Of a stretch of 64,000 nucleotides of DNA, positions 24,584-35,282 are shown piece after piece. Both the position numbers and the translations under genes were made by a program. Below the pieces are notes generated by a model, which saw nothing but the letters and a program-made list of their open reading frames with translations, made no database searches and was not told the origin of the DNA. Source of the stretch: Ceratobasidium sp. AG-K (lineage: Eukaryota > Basidiomycota > Agaricomycetes > Cantharellales > Ceratobasidiaceae); the NCBI GenBank assembly GCA_037039685.1, contig JAWNGF010000009.1, positions 558,001 to 622,000 of the forward strand. Reading direction: 5' to 3'. Each line of letters begins with the position of its first letter. The stretch's first letter is position 1.

Positions 24584-25062
24584 TGTCGCGAGCCATGCTC
24601 TTGCCATCGGACTCGTCTGCGCCTCTTCCTCTCTTGTCTCTTGTGCTTGTGTTTGTGTTTGTTCTTTATTTGTCTTTCCCCTTGTTTTCCCACCGCGTTG
24701 CCACCTTCTTGTGGTTATGTGTTACACTGTGTAACGCGGCAGTGCTTTGTACGAGTCATGTCTGTTCATACAGCATGACTCACATGGACACTCCTGACTG
24801 GTTGACTGCTTTGACTCATGTGGCTGCTTTCTGTATGACTCGGCTGCCTTTTTTATTATATATAGAGGACCAACAAGCCTGGGAACCCCAGCTTGTTTTG
24901 TCTTGTCAAAACATCCCCTTTGAGTGACACTTAGAACCACCCCTACCCTCAAGAGCCTACAGACACTTAAGTGTGTTGCGGTTCAAGAGGTCACTAAGGT
25001 CTTAGCACCGTTCACTCTCCATCGCGGCTTGTCTCATAGCCACCAAGAAGAAGCTTACGACA
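24584..25062 (+). repeat. 5' LTR of element 4 (479 bp)
   Basis: TGTCGCGAGCC...TTACGACA. TATA box TATATATA at 24857-24864. Predicted transcript start A at 24890, 33 bp downstream. Confidence 0.97.
24857..24901 (+). promoter_or_regulatory. Element 4 promoter core and self-primer segment
   Basis: TATATATA at 24857-24864. AGCTTGTTTTGT at 24890-24901 lies where Pol II should start and is exactly complementary to the site at 25065-25076. The same TATA-to-start spacing of 33 bp is found in element 1. The start itself is inferred, not mapped. Confidence 0.7.
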
Positions 25063-25064
25063 TT

Positions 25065-25076
25065 ACAAAACAAGCT
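25065..25076 (+). promoter_or_regulatory. Self-primer binding site of element 4
   Basis: ACAAAACAAGCT lies two bases after the 5' LTR and is a 12-bp perfect complement of 24890-24901; the match stops at both ends. Tf1 uses the same arrangement, with 11 nt, for self-priming. Confidence 0.85.
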
Positions 25077-25091
25077 TAACAACATACAAAT

Positions 25092-27551
25092 ATGTCTATT
25101 CAAGAAGATGGAGGGTCACGTCCCTCATCCACTATATCAACAAGAAGAGGACCCAGTCGGGCAGCAAGGCCCACAGGATCACTAAACAAGCAAGATATCG
25201 CACAAACTCAAGCGGGAGGTCCTGCCCAATCACGCTCCCAAAGCCAAACATCAATGCTGGGAGCTTTTGGCATCGCCGACATGACAACTGTACAAGAAGA
25301 AGAGCCCACTATCACGAATAGAGAACCAGGAGATCTCACAAATGACCCCACTCCAGCTGTAATTTGCATTCCAACTGGAAGTCCAGGGCCATCACGTCCC
25401 TTGTGGCCACTAGGGACTAGGAGACAGTTCTTTTCTCCTCAACCCGAAGCTCATGGGGGCGTGTTGCTTGTTCCCATTAGACCTCCTCCTACACCACACA
25501 TTCCCAATGTCCCTACAGTCCCTCAAATTGGAGGAACCATCACCAACGCAGGACCAATTCCAGTGGCTTCCCAGCCAGTCACACCAGCGATTCCAGCACC
25601 ACCATATGTCCCACAGGGTTACTCCGGGCAATCGGCCTCAGTACAACAAAGCGCCGGTGATCCAGGAAGCTCAAGTTCAAGTTCCAGCTCTAGCAGCAGG
25701 ACTGTAATCAGTAATCTAGACGACCTGGACGACCTTCTAGAAGGAAGACACAATGCCACCCTTAGGGTTATAGACGGAATGAGAGTCACTATAGATCAAA
25801 GGCTTAGCGGCCTAGAACAAGCCACACAAGTCCTAGCAAACAACCAGCAAATCTTTAACGACTCCATCAACACCCTACAAGGCACCTTGACGGACATTCT
25901 GAACGCGGCAAGAAATGGCGAACATAATTCCTTTCTAGTTGGTCAAGACGTAACCCGCCTTTGAAATGAGGTTACCAACACTCAAGGACTAGTGAACAAT
26001 GTACGCGAAGAACTCAACACTACCAGACAAGGGCAACTCGAATGGAATGAGGCAGTAACACAAGGACTAGAAACCTTACGACAGGAAGGAACCTCCTTCA
26101 CTGCCAAAATCACGGAAGTTCAGGAAGCTATCAACAATATGCGAGAAGAAATGGACGAAGCATCCCTGCACGGGATCCCCTCCAGGCGATCAAATTCCCC
26201 ACCACATCTGTCGTGAGCCAGCTCACTCCATTGGACTTGTCTTGTGCCTCGCCCGTCTGTCTCCCTCTATGTGTTACGTTCCCCGTTTCCGTTTGCCGCG
26301 TTGCCACCTTCTTGTGGTTATTCTGTTACATTGTGTAACGCGGCTGTGCATTGTACGAGTCATGTCTGTTCATACAGCATGACTCACATGGACACTCTTG
26401 ACTGGCCTTTTTGTGTGACTCGTGTGGCTGCGCCTTGTATGACTCGGCCACTTCGTGAATATATATAGAGGACCAACAAGCCTGGCAACCCCAGCTTGTT
26501 TTGTCTCGTCAAAACATCCCCTTTGAGTGACACTTAGAACCACCCCTACCCTCAAGAGCCTACAGATGCTTAAGTGTGTTGCGGTTCAAGAGGTCACTTA
26601 GGTCTTAGTGCCGTCCACTCTCCATCGCGGCTTGTCTCATAGCCACCAAGAAGAAGCTTACGACAACATCCAGATGCGGAATCTACCAGAATCGACGAAT
26701 TAGAACTAAGAATCCAACAACTGACCGAGAACCCAAACATCGGTAGCGGACCACGTCGTCCCAAGGTGACTCGTCCAGAAGCCTTTGACGGAAAGAAAGG
26801 AGAAGGTGCCAAAATGTTCATCACACAAATGGAGAGCTACTTTGTACGTCTAGGCGATCAATACACTTCCAACGAAGAAAGAATCCGCGAAGCCCTAGCA
26901 AACTTCAAATCTGAGAACAAAGCCGCCACTCACTGGGCACAAGTACTCTTACAATTGCTTAACCAAAGGGAGAATAACCAAAACCTCGCCTCATGGGAAA
27001 GTTTCAAGGCACACTTCATGGAACAGTTCAGCGACCCCAACAAAAAAGCTAAAGCCAAATCGGACATCCGAAAATGCAAACAGAACAACTCAGTAGCAAA
27101 CTATGCTTCGGAATTCCGATATCTTCTGGTAGACGTAAACTGGGGTCAGGAAGCTCTGATCAACCAATTCAAGGAAGGGTTGAAGCCTGAAGTCAAAACC
27201 GAACTGGCTTGTTTCGAGCTTACCCTGATCAACGAAGATGGGACAGAACGAGAACTGTCCCTTGACCGATGGATATCAATCGCAATCTCCATTGATCAGA
27301 AACTACAAGCAATCAAGAACACGATGGGGAAGAAGACAATAACAGCTTCCTCTAGCTCTACAAAGAGACTTCCAGACGAGGTTTACAAGGCTAGGATTTC
27401 CTCGAAACGCTGCCTGAAATGCGGAGCAGACAAACACATGCTTGCCAAGTGCCCGGAGAAGGAATGGAAAAAGGAGGAACCTAACCTCAAAGGAAGGGAA
27501 GGAAAAATTGAAGAGGAACCCGAGTCGGGAAAAGGCGAGGTCTCCCTCTAA
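25092..27551 (+). pseudogene. gag: Element 4 gag, split by a solo LTR and one TGA
   Basis: ATG at 25092. The first third is Pro/Ser-rich with a serine run, followed by coiled-coil-like sequence (about 25700-26190). TGA at 25962-25964 interrupts the frame. A solo LTR sits at 26209-26665; deleting it with one duplication rejoins the frame exactly. A capsid domain spans about 26766-27330 (FITQMESYF, FMEQFSDPNK, SVANYASEF). A CCHC knuckle (C-LK-C-GADK-H-MLAK-C) lies at about 27410-27455. Stop TAA at 27549-27551, 16 bases after the frameshift heptamer. Confidence 0.9.
26209..26665 (+). repeat. Solo LTR of family B (457 bp) inside element 4 gag
   Basis: TGTCGTGAGCC...TTACGACA, with perfect duplication ACATC at 26204-26208 and 26666-26670. 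It has the length of element 2's LTR, not of its host's 479-bp LTR. Its inner element was lost by LTR-LTR recombination. Confidence 0.95.
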
Positions 27552-27568
27552 CCGTGTGTGGAGAGACC
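27527..27568 (+). promoter_or_regulatory. -1 frameshift signal at element 4 gag/pol junction
   Basis: GGGAAAA at 27527-27533 reads G GGA AAA in the gag frame. The gag and pol frames overlap from 27512 to 27551, and pol has no ATG there. After a 5-base spacer, GGTCTC (27539-27544) can pair with GAGACC (27563-27568) around an 18-base loop. Heptamer plus spaced stem is the standard -1 signal. Confidence 0.78.
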
Positions 27569-30500
27569 AACGAACCAGTAATGGAAACAATGTACCTTAG
27601 AGCTACCAGCGAATCAACAATTGTCTACACAAATATTACTGGAATCACGGAACCCATTGCTACCCTCATTGACTCAGGAGCATCAAGGAACTTCATCGAC
27701 ATCACTTGGGCACGAAGAAACAACGTGGCTCTAATTGAACTGGCTACACCTAGAAAAATAATTGGAATCCAAGGAAAGGAACTGTCACATCAAATCCAAT
27801 TCAAAGCAAACCTGGAATTTGAGTTACATGGGAAAAACTTCAAGCAAAACTTTTTCGCCATGCCTACTGGAGATACACCCTTGATTCTGGGGTTAGAATG
27901 GCTAGAGGAAGCCAACCCAAGAATTGATTGGCTATTAAAAGAAATTTCCTGGCGACCAGACAACATCCTTGGAAAAGCCGCAGAAATTGAGGACATACCC
28001 AAAGAATTCAAAGATTATGCAGAAGTCTTCAGCGAGGAAAAATTTAAACAGATACCAGACCATTGTCCATACGACTGTTCCATCGATCTGGTGGAAGGAG
28101 CTGAACTCCCTAAACCGGCTAGGCCAATTCCACTCTCACCAGCAGAATCCATAGCTCTCAGAAAATACCTAGATGAGGAACTAGCGGCAGGGAAAATCAG
28201 ACCGAGCAAATCACCAGTAGCTGCAGCAACCTTCTTTGTTAAAAAGGGACTAGACCCAAAGAACCCGGAAAAACCTCCAGAACTCAGGTTGGTTCAACAC
28301 TTCGGGCCGATGAACGAAATAACAAAGGACGACCGCTTCCCTATGCCACTAATGGAAGATCTCCTCGACAAGATCAAGGACGCAAAAATCTTTTCTAAAA
28401 TAGACTTGCGTATGGGGTTCAACAACATCCGAGTCAAAGAGGGAGACAAATGGAAAACAGCATTCCGAACCAAGGAAGGCCTTTTCGAATATATTGTCAT
28501 GCCCTTTGGATTGAAGAACGCGCCGGCAACATTCCAACAATATATGAATCATATTTTACACGACTTGATTGACGTCTGTGTCATTGTTTACATCGATGAC
28601 ATATTAATTTTCTCCAAAGACTGAAATCAGCATGTGGAGGACGTTCAAAAGGTACTCAAAATCCTGTTAGACAACAACCTCTTTGCAAAACTGCCAAAAT
28701 GCGAATTCTTCGTCAAGAAACTTGTCTACACAGGAATAAATATCAGCAAAGAGGGGATATCAATGCAAGAGGAAAAGGTCAAAGCAATCAAGGAATGGAA
28801 GGAGCCAAGGACAATCAAACAGGTCCAAGCCTTCCTGGGATTTGCAAATTTTTACAGGCGATTTGTACCAAACTTCAGCGGCCTGGCGAAACCCTTAACC
28901 GTTCTAACAAGGAAGGATCAGAAATGGAAATGGGAAGCAGAACAACAGGAGGCTTTCGATAACCTGAAGAAGGAAATATGCAAGGAACCACTACTGCGAC
29001 ATCCAGATCCAGCAAAACCTTACATATTGGAAACCAACGCAAGCGGCGTTGCTATGGGATCGATACTTTCTCAAAGACAAGACGACGGTTACTTACACCC
29101 AATCGCTTTCCTATCAAAATCCTTTAACGCTGCACAAATGAACTACGATGTCCACAACAAGGAATTGATGGCAATTGTGGAATCACTAAAACACTGGCAA
29201 TTGCATCTAGAAGGAACAAGAGAACCGATAACAGTCTACACCAATCACCGTAACCTGCAATACTGGAAGAAGGCGACTACATTTAACCGACGTCACGCTC
29301 AATGGCATCAAATCCTGGCGTCCTACAACTTTGAAATAGTTTACCGTCCGGGGAATATGTCAACAAAGCCAGACCTACTGTCCAGAAGAGCGGATCATAG
29401 CGAAATACCAACAGCAGAGCAAATTATGATCAAGGAGGAACAGTTCAAAGGATTCGCCGGAGAGGTCAAGTCAGACATCATTGCGGACATTAGGGAAGCA
29501 CAAACCGAAGATGAAAGCATCAGGAAAATCATAGAATTGTGCAAAGAGAAGGAGACCCTACCCAAATCAGTGCAACAGGGAATCAGGAACTACAACTTCG
29601 AGGAAAACCTGCTCTGGATAGATGGGAGAATCTACGTGCCAGAAGACAAGGACACTAGGCTAAAAATACTCAGATTACACCATGATTCACCAATGGCAGG
29701 GCACCAGGGCCAAGCCCAAACGTTGGAGCTAATCTCAAGAAAATACTACTGGCCTGGACTTAAAGCAACAGTAAACAAATACGTTGACTCTTGCGAGCAG
29801 TGCCAAAGAGCGAAAGGAGCAAAAAGCCAAGTACCACTGAAAGCACTCAAGATCCCAAACACCCCATGGGAGGATATTGCATACGATTTCATTGTAAAAC
29901 TCCCAAAATCACAAGGCAATGACAGCATTCTAGTGGTGGTGGATCGGTTCTCTCACATGGCACACTTCATAGCCTGCAAAGAATCAACAACTGCGGATCA
30001 ACTTGCCAATCTTTTCCTGAAGAACGTTTGGAGGTTACACGGCTTCCCACGAAGTACAGTTTCGGACAGAGGAACAACCTTCAACAGCAAGTTCCTGAAG
30101 GCCCTCTACCAAAAAATCGGAACAAAACCGTTGTACAGCACGGCATATCATCCACAAACAGACGGAATAACGGAACGGATAAACCAGTGGATAGAAGCAT
30201 GGCTTCACACATTTGTTAACTACAGGCAAGACAACTGGGCTGAACTACTTCCTATTGCAGAATTCTGTTACAACAACCAGCGACACGGGGTCACAGGAAA
30301 AACCCCATTCGAGATTGTCAACGGCAGAGAACCACTATGGAATGTTTCAACAGAAGTTACCATGATTCCTGAAGCTAATAAGAAAGCGAACAACTGGCAG
30401 GAAGTATGGGACGAAGCAAAAGCGGCAATGGAATGGCACAGGAGAAAGGACACAGTGGAACACAAACCAAAATACAAAGAGGACAACCTTGTCTGGCTTT

Positions 30501-31420
30501 ATGGACAAAACATAAAGACAAACCGTCCCAACAAGAAACTTGACAACAAGAAACACGGTCCTTTCAAGATCAAGAAAGTCATCTCAAGCCACAGCTACGA
30601 ATTGGAGCTTCCAAAAACCATGAGAATACACCCTGTGTTCCACAGCAATCTTCTTAGTCCATACAAAAAGGACGAGAACTTTCACAGAAACCAACCCCGA
30701 CCACCGCCGATCACAACAGAAGAAGGAGAGGAGGAATACAAAGTGGAAAAAATCGTGGACTGGAAGGAAACAAAGGACGGGTTGTTCTACAGGGTTAGAT
30801 GGAAGGGTTATGATGAAAAAGAAGACACAGAACAACGGGCAGAAGATTTCGGTCACCTTGGAGTAATAATAAGGAAGTTCTTGAAAGATTTCCCGAACGC
30901 CCCAACACCGTCAAACTACAAGACGAGAAGTATTAAAGGGAGGGCGGAACGGGACAACAACACAACTTGCAGAACTTGCTCATATTCCAACTCGCTCTAC
31001 ACACTTAACGCTCTAAACCTTTTTTGCATACTATGCCCGCCGTCACCCGTGCCACCATTACCAACAACCTTGTCCGCGTTCTCAACGGGCCTGCCTTCCA
31101 GACAGCTCGCATCCTTGACTTGGGAGCTGCCCTCTACGTCTTCAAAAGGTCCCAGCAGAGTCCAGGCCGACTCCAATTCCGTGCCTCCAACGACATCTTG
31201 CACTCCGACCTGGGAGAGTTTGAATGGGTTGGCAAAAAATGGCCAACACGCATGCAGCTCCAGCAAAAAGACATCTATGTATGCCGGGGATGTGCAGCCT
31301 TCCAAGTGTCCGAAGCCGTGCTACTATCCATGCACAAGCTCGGGGTGGTCGAATGGGGACAAGAAGGGGCCTACAGCAGCGAATGGGTTCCAGGATACAA
31401 AGGACGCCCTCCCACTCTGA
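27527..31420 (+). pseudogene. pol: Element 4 pol: protease, RT, RNase H, integrase, chromodomain (one TGA)
   Basis: Protease LIDSGASRNFID at about 27667-27702. RT spans about 28090-28720 with YIDD near 28590. A single TGA at 28622-28624 follows YIDDILIFSKD, where element 2 has an Arg codon. RNase H has Asn codons at 29036-29038 and 29243-29245 instead of the two Asp residues seen in element 1. Integrase: HHCC zinc site about 29680-29810, catalytic D in VVVDRFSHMAH, D in SDRG, E in TDGITERIN. Chromodomain (FYRVRWKGYD) about 30740-30850. The frame then stays open for about 130 more codons, overlapping ORF3, to 31420. Confidence 0.93.
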
Positions 31421-31797
31421 GGCCTCGATGGAGCGACGCATGGGACAAGAACTTTGAAGCAGACTTGGCAGATTGGAGGATGGAGCGGGGACGCTACCAG
31501 AGGGAGAAATTCGAATGGAAGCCATTCTGGTGGCAGGAGAAGGATACGGACTTGTCGGAATGGAAGGAGGTTGAGCCGGACGTACGACAATGGGACGAGG
31601 ACCATGTGGAGGAGCAGGAGAGGATCATGGATTGGTCCAAGGCGGACTGGACGGACGAAAAGACCTGGGAGAAGTGGGAGGAGCACTGCAATGAACCAGG
31701 TAACACTGTGTTCAATCCCATCGACCTCACGGAGGAAAAGGAGGACAAGCTCAACTCCCTGGTCAAAAAGGTTGACAAGGACTGCTGGGTGCAGTAG
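31033..31797 (+). CDS. Element 4 ORF3, intact accessory protein of unknown function
   Basis: 254 codons from ATG 31033 (MPAVT) to the stop at 31797, overlapping the 3' end of pol by about 390 bases in another frame. The protein has an N-terminal part ending in LGAALYVFKRS, a C-x-G-C motif (YVCRGCAAFQ), and a second half that is acidic and unusually rich in Trp, ending DCWVQ. No signal peptide or membrane helix is visible. Element 2 carries a collinear copy with one stop and element 3 a diverged one, so it is a standing part of these elements. I do not recognise the family; an RNA-binding, capsid-accessory or targeting role would be guesses. Confidence 0.8.
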   Translation: MPAVTRATITNNLVRVLNGPAFQTARILDLGAALYVFKRSQQSPGRLQFRASNDILHSDLGEFEWVGKKWPTRMQLQQKDIYVCRGCAAFQVSEAVLLSMHKLGVVEWGQEGAYSSEWVPGYKGRPPTLRPRWSDAWDKNFEADLADWRMERGRYQREKFEWKPFWWQEKDTDLSEWKEVEPDVRQWDEDHVEEQERIMDWSKADWTDEKTWEKWEEHCNEPGNTVFNPIDLTEEKEDKLNSLVKKVDKDCWVQ

Positions 31798-31843
31798 ATC
31801 GGCCCTTTCGGGTTCCTCCTCAAGGACCTTAAGGGGGGAGTAA

Positions 31844-32322
31844 TGTTGCGAGCCATGCTCTTGCCATCGGACTCGTCTGCGCCTCTTCCTCTCTCGTCTC
31901 TTGTGCTTGTGTTTGTGTTTGTTCTTTATTTGTCTTTCCCCTTGTTTTCCCGCCGCGTTGCCACCTTCTTGTGGTTATGTGTTACACTGTGTAACGCGGC
32001 AGTGCTTTGTACGAGTCATGTCTGTTCATACAGCATGACTCACATGGACACTCCTGCCTGGTTGACTGCTTTGACTCATGTGGCTGCTTTCTGTATGACT
32101 CGGCTGCCTTTTTTATTATATATAGAGGACCAACAAGCCTGGGAACCCCAGCTTGTTTTGTCTTGTCAAAACATCCCCTTTGAGTGACACTTAGAACCAC
32201 CCCTACCCTCAAGAGCCTACAGACACTTAAGTGTGTTGCGGTTCAAGAGGTCACTAAGGTCTTAGCACCGTTCACTCTCCATCACGGCTTGTCTCATAGC
32301 CACCAAGAAGAAGCTTACAACA
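31844..32322 (+). repeat. 3' LTR of element 4 (479 bp)
   Basis: TGTTGCGAGCC...TTACAACA, after the purine tract AAGGGGGGAGTAA. Followed by CCCCT, the second copy of the duplication. Confidence 0.97.
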
Positions 32323-32327
32323 CCCCT

Positions 32328-33059
32328 GCTCTTTTCCAGCTCTGTCTGCACACTAATGTCTACACCCACAGAACATGTCTTGTCCACAACTTGTGCCAAT
32401 CCAGTCTGGTCTCCCACCCCCTTGGTGTTGCCATGCCTGCAGCACTGAAGCTGAGCATGGGTGTTGGCAATTCCACACTTATACTGGGTGCCCCAAGGTT
32501 TTGAGAATTGCATCTGTCAACCAGCAGATTGAGAACTTGTCTAACCAGCTTGGTGGGGATAAGATATCAGCCAACCAGCTCAAATGGGAGCTTTGTCACC
32601 ACGCTTTGCCCAAATGTTGCCAGCTACTCAATCAAGTGCTGGATTTGAAGCACCTTGTCAAGACATGATTTAGTCCCTGTAAGTGTATCTCCGTACTGCA
32701 CACCTAACCTTACTTGATTGACTAGATGGAAGCAGCTTGTTTTGCATTGCTTTTGCACTCACAAGTCACTTTTTTCACTTTCTCCAACTTCTTAACTTTC
32801 ATGCCACAAGGCTTCCCTTAAGCCACTTCCTTGTTTTTTGTGCTCCCTGTGTGTAAATTCACTTTTTTTCAGTTTGCTTTTGACCATATCCACATTTTTA
32901 CAGACTCTACACTATGTACATAATTTCTGGTTTTTGACTTTACAGGCATCTCCTGCAAGGCCCAAGTGAAAATTTGAATGTGGAACATGTTTCTGTAATA
33001 AAGTGGATTGGCCTTGTGAGGCCCTAATCTCAAAAATGTAGAGATTATTCCAAGTTTTG
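32328..33059. other. Transposon debris between element 4 and the pogo DDE core
   Basis: No complete frame. A short plus frame at 32375-32668 may be a fossil exon. T-rich stretches around 32700-32880. Possibly the 5' part of the pogo pseudogene that follows, or the end of the Plavaka element. Confidence 0.4.
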
Positions 33060-34657
33060 TGGACACAATGCTTCTACAGTGTGCAGGTGGACCAACAACA
33101 AACTCACCAAGCAATGGTTCCAGGGTCAATTCATACCCCAAGCTCAGGCCTGCAACACCTCAAAGGCCCCAATTGTACTATCATTTGACAGCCACAGATC
33201 ACACCTCACCAATGAGGTGAAGACTAAGGCCTACAACAACAATATATTATTGGTATGCTTGCCCCAAAGACCACTCATCAGCTGCAACCTCTTGATGTTG
33301 GAATCTTTGGCCCAGTGCAAGCTGCATGGGGAACACTGTGTGAGAATATGGCTGCAAAGCATGAGCCAATTGAAAAATCAAACCTGATTGATCATTATCT
33401 GTGTTCATGACACAAAACATTTACCTCCAATCATATCATCACAACCTCCTGGTGACATACAGGCCACTTCCCTCCAGACCCTGAGATGTTCTCCAAGGAA
33501 GACTATGCTCCCAGTATTACAACATCCTGCCTATCACATATGTGTTGTGACCCAAGGCCCCTCCAATGGACTTTGTCTCCTGGTTGCTTGTCTTGTGTCT
33601 CCTTTGTTCTGCTTCCTTTGTGTGCACTTCCTTTGTGTCTGGTTTCTTTGTTCTTGCACAGTCTTAAGCTGCTTCCTTTTTCTTTTGTCTTACAACTTCC
33701 TTTCTTGGCAAGTCATGTTCCTTTATAGGACATGACTCATAGAGCTTTCTGATTGGTTAGTTTGTATGACTTGTTTCTTGGCATGAGTATGACTCATGCC
33801 TTTTCTGAATATATAATGAGGCCACAACAAGCATGGTATCCCCATCTTGTTTTGCCTTGTCATTTCCCCAACAAATAGTCTCTCAGTGGGTTTCCCTCAG
33901 GGTTACCTTGGATCCTCAGGTCCTAGTGCCATTCACAGTTTACAGTCAACAGTCTTTTGGGTGTCAAGTCTCTCTGGGTCTTGACTTGCACACATATAGT
34001 TATAGTCAGCAACCATCATAGAGTTGGGTTGCAACAATATGCCTGCTAAGTACCCTACTGACATCCCCAGTTCACCTGAGTTGGCCAAGTTTACTGTTGG
34101 GAGTGAGAGTGCCTTGGACACATCAGACTCAGATTCTATGTTGGATATAATGGTAGAGCCAAATCAAAACCATACAACTTGAAATGGGTGAGTTTCCTTG
34201 CTTGATTAGTGTATTGGTAGACTTACAGGTTTGTTTTGGAGGCTGGGTGTGATGCGGGAGGCCATGAGCAACAAACCATACATAGAACCAACACCAGGGT
34301 TGGCCCACACTGCAGGGAGTCCCACCACTCAAATTGCTGAACTTGAAGCAAAATTTGTGCACACTGAGGCCAAGCAAGACCTTGCTGTTGCAGCCCTCAC
34401 AATTGCAGCCGCCAAAAGGGACAGTGCATATGCCCACTACACAATACCACAGTGTGTCTATCAAGATCTGACAGCGTGGTTACACAGCATCATGAGCAAG
34501 CCCAAGCAGGTCCCTGTGGACAATATTTTTCAGGGTCAGATACATGTGTTCCTCAGAGCTCCAGAAGGGAAGGAACGTCACAAGGCAAAAGTTCAAGCAA
34601 AGTGGAGGGAAATGGAGAAAAAGTCTTGCAAACAGGCCAAGAATGATAAACAGGCTT
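33060..34657 (+). pseudogene. Pogo/Tigger-type (DDE_1) transposase pseudogene, split by a solo LTR
   Basis: DDE-core segment at about 33079-33390: WTNNKLTKQWF, then LSFDSHRSHLTNEV with the second catalytic Asp, then LLVCLP. A shifted frame continues with the QPLDVG.FGP-type block expected next in this family. The solo LTR at 33543-34036 follows. Removing it with one ATATG rejoins an open frame (EDYAPSITTS... into PAKYPTDIPSSPELAKF...). The tail (34231-34659) is a Lys/Glu-rich helical region common at the C-terminus of fungal pogo proteins. Frame changes and stops make it inactive. Confidence 0.75.
33543..34036 (+). repeat. Solo LTR, family D (494 bp)
   Basis: TGTTGTGACCC...GTTGCAACA with perfect duplication ATATG at 33538-33542 and 34037-34041. 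Inverted relative to the copy at 20807-21302. Confidence 0.94.
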
Positions 34658-35282
34658 GAGAAACAAATTGTGCCAGGATCCTACTCACTGTTGACCCCTC
34701 ACATGCATTTGGTGGGAGAATAGCAGGCCTCAAACATGCTTGCATTGATGCCTTATGGGATGTTGCAGCAACGTTAGGGCTTGAATATGATGGGATCACA
34801 AAGGGAGACCTTTACAAGGGAATTATTGCTCTTTTGAGCAGTGTCCAGAGCTCAAATCACACCCTTGGTATGAGAAACTGTTTTCTTCAAAGAGGGCTTT
34901 GGGGTTGTCACATGGGTAGATAAATATAGACAATTGTAATTATGTATACTATATTGAGCTCATATTGTTGCATCCACTGATGATCAGTCCAATCCAAGTG
35001 GCCCACTTCCCAGTCAACCCACTGGGAAACCTTCTACCTCTGAACTGCCCTAACACCTCAGCTGTTTGTCTTCTACATGGGTGTACACATTACTTGACCT
35101 GGGTGATCACACTGGCTGAAAGGTGCATGTTTTTTTGTTCAATTTTGGTGCTGTAGGGATGGGCAACCATGAGTGGCCCAGAACACAGTCAGGCATAGTA
35201 TGGAGGGCTATTGAGTGCTACCCACAATTGCACTTCTGATATGTCAGGGAATCTGCTGTTTTGTATATGAGTCTATGGAGCA
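34658..35282. other. Region after the pogo pseudogene
   Basis: A plus-strand frame at about 34661-34920 is open for some 85 codons but has no start and no recognised domain. It may be a further piece of the same transposon. Nothing else seen. Confidence 0.35.

Larger units (their letters stand above)
24584..32322 (+). mobile_element. Element 4: full-length Ty3/gypsy (Tf1/sushi-like) insertion, 7.7 kb
   Basis: Two 479-bp LTRs in direct orientation and a perfect 5-bp target-site duplication CCCCT define both ends. Internal order: self-primer site, gag (with a solo LTR inside), frameshift site, pol with chromodomain, ORF3, purine tract, LTR. The LTRs differ at about six positions, five of them C/T or G/A changes in a CpG context, so the insertion is fairly young. 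Coding damage is light: TGA at 25962-25964 and 28622-28624, plus the solo LTR. This is the best template in the window for the family that also gave element 2. Confidence 0.97.

Noticed and set aside
31024..31797. ORF3 as a retroviral envelope gene
   Set aside because: No signal peptide, transmembrane helix or glycosylation-rich ectodomain; the composition is acidic and Trp-rich throughout.
32869..33141. Minus-strand frame over the pogo core
   Set aside because: Antisense of the recognisable DDE segment on the plus strand.
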